Assembly: GCF_010731875.1 (NCBI RefSeq)
Contig: NZ_AP022595.1
Span: 1,488,001 to 1,552,000 of the forward strand
Direction: 5' to 3'
DNA length: 64,000 bases
Source of the DNA: Mycolicibacterium sarraceniae
GTDB taxonomy: Bacteria > Actinomycetota > Actinomycetes > Mycobacteriales > Mycobacteriaceae
The notes below the pieces were generated by a model. That model saw only the letters and a list, made by a program, of their open reading frames with translations. It ran no database searches and was not told where the DNA came from. The position numbers and the translations under genes are program-made. Below, piece by piece: positions 51,318 to 59,132 of the stretch; position 1 is the first letter of the stretch, and the number at the start of each line of letters is the position of its first letter.

Positions 51318-52135
51318 TCAGTCGTGGCCTGTTTCAGTGACCGCGATCCGGGCGGCTTTCTCATCGACGATCGCGGCTTTCGCGGCGAACGCCGCGGTCA
51401 GTGCGTGCACGGCGAGGTTGTTGACCGCCCGGGGGTAGCCCCGGGCGGCGTTGTGGATCAGGGTGATCGCGTCGTCGGAGAACAGGGTGTCGGTGCGGCC
51501 GGCGATCGTGGCGTGGTGGCCGATGTAGTCGGCGGTATCGGCGGGGGCCATGCCGGCGATCGCGTAGCGCATCGCGATGCGCTGATCGAGTGCGGCCAGC
51601 ACGCCCAGACGCAGGCGATGCCGCAGGGTGGGTTGCCCGACGAGCAGGGCGGCGAAGGGTGACCCGGAGTCCATGTCGTGGTTGGTGAGCATGCGGATCG
51701 CTTCCATTTGGGTGTTGTCGAGCAGGTGGGCTTCGTCGATGACCACGACGGGGGTTCGGCCGCGTTCGGCGTGTTCAGCGGCCAGGGCCTCGGCGGCCTG
51801 GGGGGGCCAGGGTGGCGGTGTAGAAACTGGGCACCCGCCCCAACGCGGTGACGATGTGGTGCAGCATGCCGCGGACCCCGACCGAGGGGTTGGGCAGGTA
51901 GATGATGACGTGGCGGGCCGGATCGAGCGCGGCGGTCGCGGCCCGGATCGCGACGGTCTTACCGGCACCGACCTCCCCGGTGATGACCCCGATCGCATGC
52001 TGGTCCACACACCAGGAGATCCGGGCGACGGCTTCGCTGTGGCCGGGGTGGCGGTGCAGCATCCCGGGGGGCCAGAGCGCGGCCGAAGGGCATCCGGGTG
52101 AAGCCGTAATACTGTTGCAGCCGTTCGATACTCAC
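51318..52135 (-). pseudogene. TniB/ExeA-like AAA+ transposition ATPase, frameshifted
   Basis: Begins at GTG 52135 (SIERLQQYYGFTRMPFGRAL) overlapping the preceding gene by GTGA. Walker A GVITGEVGAGKTVAIRA, Walker B TPVVVIDEAHLLDN, sensor region FAALLVGQPTLRHRL, then DQRIAMRYAIAGMAPADTAD. Target-selection ATPase of Tn7/Tn5053-type transposons. Two frame changes, near 52060–52070 and in a G7 run near 51800, break it. Confidence 0.8.
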
Positions 52136-53655
52136 GCCGACACCCCATCCTGGTCGTCAAGGCTGGCGATGTCGTCGATGCTGAGTTGTCCGGGGATCTG
52201 GCCGTCGGTACGCGCGGTGGTGGGGTGGCGAACAGGGCGTTGTATCCGATGCGGTGATCGGCGCGGATCTGCTCGTGGTGGGTCTGGGCGGTCAGCGCCA
52301 GGTAGTCGATCCCGGTCGCCGCCGGGGCTGGTTCGGGTGTTTCGGGTCGGGCTTTGGGGTGGGTATGGCGGGTGATGATGTGCGGCACGGCCCGGCCGTA
52401 GCGGACCTCGCGGTAGCGGACTTCGATGGTTTCCAGGTCGAAGGGTGAGAACACCAACTCCACCCGCCGCCCGATCAGGGCCGTATCGACTTGAAAGGTG
52501 TTGCCGTGCAACGACACCGTGGCCGTTTTGGTGACGGTGCGGTGCTCCGACCACAGGAACGCCTCGGTCAGATCCGCGGATGTCGGTACCGCCGGGCCGC
52601 GGCCGAGCCGGGTCCAGCCTTGCTCCCAGCGGTCCAGCGGGGCGTGGCCGGTCTCGGTGTGGGTGCGGCGGTGGTACTCGGTTTCGACCCACGCGGTGAA
52701 CAGCCGGTTCAGTTCCAGCAGCGCGGTGCGGTGATCAACCCCGGTAGCGGCGAGCTGTTCGGCGGTGGTATCGACGATCTCGACCAGGAACTGCTCACGC
52801 ACGGTGCGGAAGAACCGTTCGATCTTGCCTCTGCCCTGGGGGCGGTGCGGGTGGAATGGACCAGGCGCACGCCGAGTTTCGCGCACGCCCGCAGCAGCCA
52901 GGCATCGACGAAGGCCGACCCGTTATCGACATAGACGCTGGCCGGGACCCGCGGGCGGCCAGTGCGGGTTGCAGCGCGGCACCCAACCGGACGGCGTCCT
53001 CGGCGAAGCCGAAACGGTAGCCGCAGACCAGCCGGGAATGATCATCGAGGAAGGCGAACAGATAGGTTTTCCTCCCGCCGATCCGCGGGCCGTGCAGGGC
53101 GTCCCCGGTCCACCGGTCGTTGGGGTTGGCGGCTTCGAACCGGCCGAACACCACCGGGGCATCCCCGGCGGCCGGGCCGATCAGCTCCAGGCGGTGGAAC
53201 AGCCGCAGCAGGGTCGATTCCGAGGGCGGCGCCCACCCGGTCGCGGTGCGCAGGATCCTGCCCACCTGCGCGGCGGTCCGGGCCGGGTTCTCCCGCTTGA
53301 GGGCCGCGGCCATCTCCAACACTGCGGTATCGGTGCGCGGCACACACGTCCGGGGGCTGGGCACCAACTCGACGAACCCGCCGGCCCGATACCGGCGGAT
53401 CCACCGATCCAGGGTGTCCCGGGAATACCGCACCGGGGTCCCGAACGGGTCGGTGTGCTCACCGGAGGCGATCTGGCGGACCAGCCGGCCCCGGGCCTTC
53501 GTCGACAGGCCCTGATCCAACGCCGGGCAGATCAACTGGTAGCGGAACAACCCCACCGCCTGGGCCCGCGCCCGGCGCTTCTCATCCTCACCCAACACCG
53601 CACTGACTCCTTCACCGCTGGCGATGCCGCCCAAACCCGTTGCCAGGGCAGTCAT
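52132..53655 (-). pseudogene. TniA/Mu-like DDE transposase, frameshifted
   Basis: From ATG 53655 (MTALATGLGGIASGEGVSAV): helix-turn-helix DTLDRWIRRYRAGGFVELVP, then an rve/DDE catalytic core: first Asp in WTGDALHGP, second in SVYVDNGSAFVDAW, Glu in GRGKIERFFRTVREQF. A β-barrel domain follows (VSLHGNTFQVDTALIGRRVE), and the tail LSIDDIASLDDQDGVSA stops at 52132. Three single-base losses (near 52955, 52850 and 52210) split it over several frames. Inactive as written. Confidence 0.82.
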
Positions 53656-53689
53656 CCCCGCGACGATGGCCCATCGACCCCACCGCGCA

Positions 53690-54312
53690 TCAGAGGGCAA
53701 CTGGTGTTGCACCCACCCACCCCGACACCGGCGGCCACTCCGGCGCGAGCAGCCGGGCACCGCTGCACGCCACCGCCACTGAAACCGCCGTCACCGCGCC
53801 GACCAGCCGTCCCGGCCCGAACCGGGACACCATCGCCGCCCTCGCCGCGCCCACCGCAGCCAGAACATCCCCGACAGCTGTGCCGGTCGCCGGAGGTATC
53901 GACACCTCCACCCCCCGCGGTCACCGCGACCCCGATGAACCACTGGCGCACCGCCTCGACCCGCCGACCGATCACCCGCAACCAGCGCCGGACCGTGCAC
54001 GCCGGGATACCCGCCGCCGCGGCGATCCGCCGATGCCCGACACCGGCCGCCCGGGCCTGCAACACCGCCCATACCAGCTCCGCGGCATACGCCCTGCGCA
54101 GCAACAACGACACCGGCAACAACACATGAGTCACCGCACACCCCCCGGCACCGCGACCGGCGAGGCCGGACCGGACCCTCCAGCCCGACCACCCGCCGCG
54201 ACCGCCCGAAACCCCACCGGGCCAGCACCCCGTCCGGGCACGACGGACACGACAGCTCCCCAGCCGCCAACCGGGACTCGACGCGAACAAGATCGACCTC
54301 TACGGTCACCAT
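53690..54312 (-). pseudogene. DUF6431-type transposon accessory protein, frameshifted
   Basis: Starts MVTVEVDLVRVESRLAAGEL with a zinc-ribbon pair (CPSCPDGVL, then RCRGC with the adjacent frame), continues in a second frame with THVLLPVSLLLRRAYAAELV, AAGVGHRRIAAAAGIPACTV (helix-turn-helix) and finishes in a third with ARAAMVSRFGPGRLVGAVTA. Such proteins precede TniA/TniB-like pairs in actinobacterial transposons. Two frame changes near 54160 and 53920. Confidence 0.55.
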
Positions 54313-54332
54313 CAGTGCCTCCGAGCACTACA

Positions 54333-54379
54333 GCGCGGCACCCCGCCAAGCCGGCCAAGACTTCAGCGGGGTGCCGCGC
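54333..54379. terminator. 14-bp perfect inverted repeat upstream of the transposon genes
   Basis: GCGCGGCACCCCGC (54333–54346) and GCGGGGTGCCGCGC (54366–54379), 19-nt loop. It stands just beyond the first transposon gene. Terminator-like, or part of a transposon end. The 54313–54628 interval contains no gene that I can support; a second weaker hairpin AACGACGA/TCGTCGTT lies at 54461–54491. Confidence 0.5.
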
Positions 54380-54628
54380 ACCATCAGTTCCTCGACACAC
54401 TGACGGTGCAGACCACCAAGATCAAACCCCGGTCACACCAACGACCACATCGGCACGCTCAACGACGAAGGCCCACCCCGTGGTCGTCGTTCCCAGCGAC
54501 GGTCAACAACCGGTCGCCGCAAGGGCTGTCGGCGGCGTACTACAGATAATCTCGCTACGACAGGCGGGACACGGGGTGATGTGGTCCCGTCAAGGACGTC
54601 GACGTCAGGCTTCGGTCCCCTATAGATA

Positions 54629-54659
54629 TCGAATCTCTTAGGCTCCACAACGATTCACG
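54629..54659. repeat. Third, degenerate copy of the tRNA-Ala att sequence
   Basis: 31 bp matching 28 positions of the tRNA-Ala 3' end and flank (GAATCTCTTAGGCTCCACAA core versus GAATCTCCTAGGCTCCACAA). It marks the right border of the whole island and probably preserves the original sequence downstream of tRNA-Ala. Confidence 0.75.
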
Positions 54660-54666
54660 TGAAACA
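54651..54666. promoter_or_regulatory. Near-consensus parS at the right border of the island
   Basis: CGATTCACGTGAAACA differs from the perfect parS at positions 1 and 3 only; the core TTCACGTGAA and right half are intact. About 24–25 kb from the other two sites, on the dnaN side of oriC. Confidence 0.65.
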
Positions 54667-54685
54667 TCATCTTCCACACGGTGCG

Positions 54686-55219
54686 TCAGTATCGCGCGCT
54701 GTGTCCCGTACCGCGCTTAGCGCTTGTAAATTTGGTTGGAGCCTTGGCGTGCGCTGCGGCCGTGGTGCTGCGCGCGGGATGGTGCTGTGCAGCCGACGTC
54801 TTTCGCGGAGTGGTCACCCGGCTCGCCTTGGTGGGGACCTGGGCAGCTGCGGGTACGGCCGAAGCCGTCAGCGCCGTCGTCGCCTTGATGATGAGATTCG
54901 ACAACTGGAACAGCGGATCGCGGCCACACGAATTATTCGAATAGCAGGTCGCGGTGTTCTGGTAGAGGACTGCTCCGATGATCACCGGCAGCGCCGGAAG
55001 CAGAAGGATCCGTGCCACTGTCTTCACGAATTCGGTGACAAGGCCCACCACCGGACCGACTGAGCTTGTCATTGCGATGTCGAGCTGAACAGTGCGCACG
55101 GGCGGCGGTAGTGGATCCGGTGCGACAGATGCGAGCAGCCCTGCCCCGACGACGACGGCCCCGAGGAGCGCCGCCGGCTTTCGTGCCCGCGCTCGTGGCG
55201 AAGTGAGTCCGAACGTCAT
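54686..55219 (-). CDS. Hypothetical exported or membrane protein
   Basis: 177 residues from ATG 55219: a basic n-region (SPRARARKPAA), hydrophobic LLGAVVVGAGLLASVA, a mid-protein hydrophobic stretch FVKTVARILLLPALPVIIGA, a cysteine pair (TATCYSNNSCGRDP), and an Ala/Thr/Lys-rich basic tail ending KRGTGHSARY. Looks like a small secreted or membrane protein. The frame stays open to 55327, so a longer N-terminus is possible. I do not recognise the family. First gene to the right of the island. Confidence 0.6.
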   Translation of the reverse strand: MTFGLTSPRARARKPAALLGAVVVGAGLLASVAPDPLPPPVRTVQLDIAMTSSVGPVVGLVTEFVKTVARILLLPALPVIIGAVLYQNTATCYSNNSCGRDPLFQLSNLIIKATTALTASAVPAAAQVPTKASRVTTPRKTSAAQHHPARSTTAAAHAKAPTKFTSAKRGTGHSARY

Positions 55220-55375
55220 GACACTTGCGACGCAGTCACCAGCGAATTCTGTCCCCATCGCGCTCTCGTCCTGAACGATTCCGGCGTTTCGGACGATACG
55301 CCGTAGGGTCTCGCGGGCAAAGCGCAATGTACGTTTTAGAAATTTCTGCTGGGCATCCGAGAAGCGGGACCGCCA

Positions 55376-55546
55376 TCACGCAGATTGCGAGCGTCGGCAC
55401 TCATCGAGTGTCGGGCTGGGTGCGCACCGGAGCCTGTCGACGGGGATTGCCAGTCGTTGCGGCAGCGTCTTCTTGCAGCGGCGACATGTGAAGGTCTCCC
55501 TGCTGGTGAAGATCGCCTGTCCACAATTGCCAAGCCCGCACTTCAC
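55376..55546 (-). CDS. Candidate small zinc-ribbon protein
   Basis: 56 residues from GTG 55546: VKCGLGNCGQ…FTCRRCKKTLPQ gives four cysteines in the C-x4-C…C-x2-C arrangement of a zinc ribbon, followed by two more Cys. No strong ribosome binding site; GGGGGA lies 15 nt upstream. A 12-bp palindrome lies 30 bp upstream of the start. Unrecognised; could be an unannotated small metal-binding protein. Confidence 0.4.
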   Translation of the reverse strand: MKCGLGNCGQAIFTSRETFTCRRCKKTLPQRLAIPVDRLRCAPSPTLDECRRSQSA

Positions 55547-55575
55547 TGTCGCGCGAGTGAGACTCCCCCAAAAAA

Positions 55576-55587
55576 CATGACGTCATG
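55576..55587. repeat. 12-bp perfect palindrome
   Basis: CATGACGTCATG in the promoter region of the candidate zinc-ribbon gene. Possible operator. Confidence 0.35.
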
Positions 55588-55661
55588 ATGCGACGCAGCA
55601 CCGATTTCTGTGAGCGGAACCGCTTTGGACGGCAATCGATAGTGGAGACGCACAACTGAAC

Positions 55662-56066
55662 TCAGATCTTCGGCGCGACATCCACGCTCGGCGGCAGTGT
55701 CGACGGCTCGGGCGTCGCCGAGCGTCGTGTGATCGAGAACGCCACCGCGCCGCCGGCCACCACAGCCATCCCGAGGAGGCCGAAGATGAACAGCCGCCGC
55801 CGATGCTGTGCACGGCGGATCTCGGCCAGAACGTGGGGCAGTTCGGCTACCACGTGCTTGACCGCCTCGGCCTCCTTGGCCACCCCATCTCGCACCGCAC
55901 GGGCCTCGCGGGCACGGCGCTTGATCGCGCTTGCGGCCGATTCCACTCCGTGCGCACTGACGCCGACCACACCGCGGGTGATATCCACCGGACCCGCGGC
56001 GGTGTAACGAAGTCCGCGGTTAAGGCGTTGGCGCGACGTGATTTTGGGTTCAATCGTGCGGCCCAT
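55662..56066 (-). CDS. cwsA: Cell wall synthesis protein CwsA
   Basis: 134 residues (Rv0008c counterpart). Cytoplasmic N-terminal part RYTAAGPVDITRGVVGVSAH with a helical charged region (KRRAREARAVRDGVAKEAEA), one transmembrane helix (RLFIFGLLGMAVVAGGAVAF) and a short external Pro-rich tail. In mycobacteria CwsA interacts with CrgA and Wag31 and affects polar growth and shape. Divergent from ppiA. Confidence 0.9.
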   Translation of the reverse strand: MGRTIEPKITSRQRLNRGLRYTAAGPVDITRGVVGVSAHGVESAASAIKRRAREARAVRDGVAKEAEAVKHVVAELPHVLAEIRRAQHRRRLFIFGLLGMAVVAGGAVAFSITRRSATPEPSTLPPSVDVAPKI

Positions 56067-56173
56067 GGGATCCTCCCGGCACTGGCAATGGGTAGTGGCA
56101 CCAACACTGCCACAGCAGGGTCGAGGGTGGCCGCGAGATCGGCCACATGACGCTAGTGGCAGACTGAGCTCCC

Positions 56174-56701
56174 GTGACGAGCTCTATTGCGACCGCAACC
56201 GCGACCCTGCACACCAACCGCGGCGACATCAAGATCGCCCTGTTCGGTAACCACGCCCCCAAGACCGTCGCCAACTTCGTCGGTTTGGCCCAGGGCACCA
56301 AGGAGTACTCGACGCAGAACGCGTCGGGCAGCACCGCCGGACCGTTCTATGACGGCGCGGTCTTCCATCGCGTCATCGACGGTTTCATGATCCAGGGCGG
56401 CGATCCAACCGGCACCGGCCGTGGCGGCCCGGGCTACAAGTTCGCCGATGAATTCCACGGCGAGCTTCAATTCGACAAGCCCTACCTGCTCGCGATGGCA
56501 AACGCCGGTCCCGGCACCAACGGGTCCCAGTTCTTCATCACCGTCGGCAAGACCCCGCACCTGAATCGTCGGCACACCATCTTTGGTGAGGTCGTCGATC
56601 CCGAGTCGCAGAAGGTCGTCGACGCGATCGCCACCACGCCCACCGATCGCAATGATCGGCCGAATGACGCCGTGGTGATCGAGTCCATCACCATCTCCTA
56701 G
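56174..56701 (+). CDS. ppiA: Peptidyl-prolyl cis-trans isomerase (cyclophilin A)
   Basis: 175 residues. Cyclophilin fold: [20 protein letters not shown], active site [52 protein letters not shown]. Cytoplasmic PPIase, Rv0009 counterpart. GTG start at 56174. Confidence 0.96.
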   Translation: MTSSIATATATLHTNRGDIKIALFGNHAPKTVANFVGLAQGTKEYSTQNASGSTAGPFYDGAVFHRVIDGFMIQGGDPTGTGRGGPGYKFADEFHGELQFDKPYLLAMANAGPGTNGSQFFITVGKTPHLNRRHTIFGEVVDPESQKVVDAIATTPTDRNDRPNDAVVIESITIS

Positions 56702-56708
56702 CGTTGGA

Positions 56709-57125
56709 TCACCGCCCTGCATAGCCGGCGTCGGTCAGCGCATCCAAAACGCTGAGCGGATCGGCCCCGAGATCCCATCGGCTGAGCACGATCAACCGGT
56801 CCGCCGTGGTTTCGATCTCCAACAGCCGCGTCTTGCGACCGATGCGGCGGAACTCGGTGATGCGGATCAGTGCGATGTCCGGACGACGCACCGTCTGCGC
56901 CCGGAACCAGCCGCGGTACACCAGCCCGTCCTCGGTGATAGCCAGCTTGGGTCTGGCTCGCCATGATCCACACGCGAACGCCAGCAGCCCTATCGCAGCG
57001 ATCGCGGTGAGGATTCGGCCAGGGGGGTCTGTGACAACGGTCGCGCAGCCGATTGCCATCAAGATTCCCGCGACGCCAAGACCTGCGACGGCCCCGATCT
57101 TGGGGCCCCACTCAGTTTGCTGCAT
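56709..57125 (-). CDS. PH-domain membrane protein (Rv0010c-like)
   Basis: 138 residues. Two N-terminal hydrophobic segments (IGAVAGLGVAGILMAIGCAT, ILTAIAAIGLLAFACGS) and a bacterial PH-like domain (ITEDGLVYRGWFRAQTVRRP, ITEFRRIGRKTRLLEIETTA). Conserved between ppiA and crgA in mycobacteria; role unknown. Convergent with ppiA, the two stops being only a few bases apart. Confidence 0.85.
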   Translation of the reverse strand: MQQTEWGPKIGAVAGLGVAGILMAIGCATVVTDPPGRILTAIAAIGLLAFACGSWRARPKLAITEDGLVYRGWFRAQTVRRPDIALIRITEFRRIGRKTRLLEIETTADRLIVLSRWDLGADPLSVLDALTDAGYAGR

Positions 57126-57160
57126 GGCGTCCTCGGGGGTGTCTACCGTGGGTGATGCAG

Positions 57161-57169
57161 TTATCCACA
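57161..57169. promoter_or_regulatory. Isolated DnaA-box consensus
   Basis: TTATCCACA, a perfect match to the classical DnaA box, in the interval between the PH-domain gene and crgA, 23 bp from the 18-bp palindrome. Confidence 0.4.
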
Positions 57170-57191
57170 GGCGCTATCAACAATGGGGATG

Positions 57192-57209
57192 AATCACACG
57201 CGTGTGATT
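57192..57209. promoter_or_regulatory. 18-bp perfect palindrome upstream of the PH-domain gene
   Basis: AATCACACGCGTGTGATT, a perfect dyad in the spacer between crgA and the PH-domain gene, 66 bp upstream of the latter's start. Likely operator for an unidentified dimeric regulator. Confidence 0.55.
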
Positions 57210-57280
57210 GGGTGACCAGAACGTTGCCAGCATCACAACCGCGAACGAACAGCTCGAATCCCCTACGGCATTCGCCCCGA

Positions 57281-57562
57281 TCAACGCCACCGCATTGTCA
57301 GCAACAAACCAGTGATCATGAACCCGAACGCGATCGCATAGTTCCACGGACCCAGCTTGGCCATCCACTGCAGCGCGCTGGGCACATCCAGGCCGGAGGC
57401 CGCCAGCTGGAACACCAGCAGCCAGGCCAGCCCGAAGAGCATGAGGCTGATGAACAACACGACGAACCACACGCTCGACGGTCCGGCCTTGACCTTGACC
57501 GGAGTGCGGCTCACCGGGTTGATCGTGAAATCGTTCTTCTTGCGAACCTTGGACTTGGGCAT
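57281..57562 (-). CDS. crgA: Cell division protein CrgA
   Basis: 93 residues, the size of mycobacterial CrgA. Basic N-terminus [20 protein letters not shown], two transmembrane helices ([20 protein letters not shown] and [18 protein letters not shown]). Divisome scaffold that binds FtsZ, FtsQ, FtsI and CwsA; phosphorylated by PknA/PknB in M. tuberculosis. Divergent from the DUF881 gene across 49 bp. Confidence 0.95.
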   Translation of the reverse strand: MPKSKVRKKNDFTINPVSRTPVKVKAGPSSVWFVVLFISLMLFGLAWLLVFQLAASGLDVPSALQWMAKLGPWNYAIAFGFMITGLLLTMRWR

Positions 57563-57611
57563 GGGTACCTTCGGGCCGGGAACTTCTGCGACGATGATGC
57601 GCAGACCGACT

Positions 57612-58403
57612 ATGAGATTAACGCAGCGGCACCGAGACCCGACCACTCCGGCACCAGCGACGACGGGCGCGACGCGCTCGCCGTGGAGATTCGGCGTCCC
57701 GGTGGTGTGCCTGTTGGCCGGGGTGCTGCTGGCCGCCACCCACAGCGTTTCCGGTGGCAGCGAGATCCGCCGCGCCGACTCACCGCGGCTGGTCGACCTG
57801 GTCCACGCAACCCAGAACTCCGTCGACCGGCTCAACGCTCAACGTGACGGGCTGGCCGCCCAAGTCGACTCCACCCACGGCGCTTCTGCCGGCACCGCGC
57901 TGGCGGCCATGCTGGCCCGCGCCGGCGAACTGGCCGGCGAGGCAGGCCTGGATCCGGTGCACGGCGCGGGACTGGTCGTCACGCTGTCCGACGCTCAGCG
58001 TGACGCCAACGGTCGCTTCCCCCGCGACGCCTCCCCCGACGACCTGGTGGTCCATCAGCAGGACATCCAGGCCGTGCTCAACGCCCTCTGGAGCGCCGGC
58101 GCCGAGGCGATCCAGATGCAGGACCAGCGGATCATCGGAACCTCCGCACCACGCTGCGTCGGCAACACCCTGCTGCTCAACGGGCGTACCTACAGTCCGC
58201 CGTACACCATCACCGCGATCGGCGACGCCAACGCGATGCGGGCGGCCCTGGCCGCCGCGCCCCTGGTGACCTTGTACAAGCAGTACGTCGTGCGATTCGG
58301 GTTGGGTTACCGCGAGCAGACCCAGACCGACATCACCGTCGCGGGGTACACCGGACCGGTGCGGATGCGCTACGCCCAGCCGGTCGGTCCGGTCGGTTAC
58401 TGA
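57612..58403 (+). CDS. DUF881 membrane-anchored protein (Rv0012-like)
   Basis: 263 residues. Cytoplasmic Thr/Arg-rich N-terminus, one transmembrane helix ([20 protein letters not shown]), a coiled-coil-forming stretch ([20 protein letters not shown]) and the DUF881 domain ([52 protein letters not shown]). DUF881 proteins cluster with division and wall genes; exact role unknown. ATG 57612 is chosen; ATG 57597 is an alternative. Confidence 0.88.
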   Translation: MRLTQRHRDPTTPAPATTGATRSPWRFGVPVVCLLAGVLLAATHSVSGGSEIRRADSPRLVDLVHATQNSVDRLNAQRDGLAAQVDSTHGASAGTALAAMLARAGELAGEAGLDPVHGAGLVVTLSDAQRDANGRFPRDASPDDLVVHQQDIQAVLNALWSAGAEAIQMQDQRIIGTSAPRCVGNTLLLNGRTYSPPYTITAIGDANAMRAALAAAPLVTLYKQYVVRFGLGYREQTQTDITVAGYTGPVRMRYAQPVGPVGY

Positions 58404-58418
58404 GTGGATCGCCCCGAG

Positions 58419-58424
58419 TAATCT
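58419..58424 (+). promoter_or_regulatory. -10 element of trpG (likely leaderless)
   Basis: TAATCT fits TANNNT, 6 nt before GTG 58431. Confidence 0.5.
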
Positions 58425-58430
58425 GACCTG

Positions 58431-59132
58431 GTGCAGGTCTTGGTCGTCGACAATTACGACAGCTTCGTGTTCAACCTGGTCCAGTATTTGGGCCAACTGG
58501 GTGTGGACGCGCAAGTCTGGCGGAACGATGACGTGCGGTTAGGCGGAGAGGCCGAGATCAACAAGGTCGCTGCCGACTTCGACGGGGTGCTGCTGAGCCC
58601 GGGCCCGGGTACACCGGAGCGGGCGGGTGCCTCGATCCCACTGGTTCGCGCGTGCGCCGCCGCCGCGACGCCGCTCCTGGGTGTGTGCCTGGGTCATCAG
58701 GCGATCGGCGTCGCGTTCGGCGGAACGGTCGACCGTGCGCCCGAGTTGCTGCATGGCAAGACCAGCACTGTGCATCACACCAATATCGGTGTACTGCAGG
58801 GACTTCCAGACCCCTTCACGGCGACTCGCTACCACTCGCTGACGATCCTTCCCGAGACCGTGCCGGCCGAGCTGGAGGTGACGGCCCGTACGGAGGGCGG
58901 CGTCATCATGGCGGTGCGCCACGTCGGGCTGCCCATCCACGGGGTGCAATTCCACCCCGAGTCGATCCTGACCGAGGGCGGCCACCGGATATTGGCCAAC
59001 TGGCTGGGGTACTGCGGACAGGCGCCTGAGGAGACCCTGGTTCATCGCCTCGAACAAGAGGTCGCCGACACGGTGCGGCACGCCCTCGGTGGCGGCGGCG
59101 GGGAGCCCTCCCTAGCTACGACGCAAAGCTGA
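58431..59132 (+). CDS. trpG: Glutamine amidotransferase, anthranilate/aminodeoxychorismate synthase component II
   Basis: 233 residues. Class I glutamine amidotransferase: VLVVDNYDSFVFNLVQYLGQ, LSPGPGTPERAG, catalytic Cys in LLGVCLGHQAIGVAFGG, and His/Glu in IHGVQFHPESILTEGG. Supplies ammonia to TrpE and PabB; the Rv0013 counterpart is annotated trpG/pabA and may serve both pathways. Its 3' end overlaps that of pknB by 17 nt on the opposite strand. Confidence 0.93.
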   Translation: MQVLVVDNYDSFVFNLVQYLGQLGVDAQVWRNDDVRLGGEAEINKVAADFDGVLLSPGPGTPERAGASIPLVRACAAAATPLLGVCLGHQAIGVAFGGTVDRAPELLHGKTSTVHHTNIGVLQGLPDPFTATRYHSLTILPETVPAELEVTARTEGGVIMAVRHVGLPIHGVQFHPESILTEGGHRILANWLGYCGQAPEETLVHRLEQEVADTVRHALGGGGGEPSLATTQS

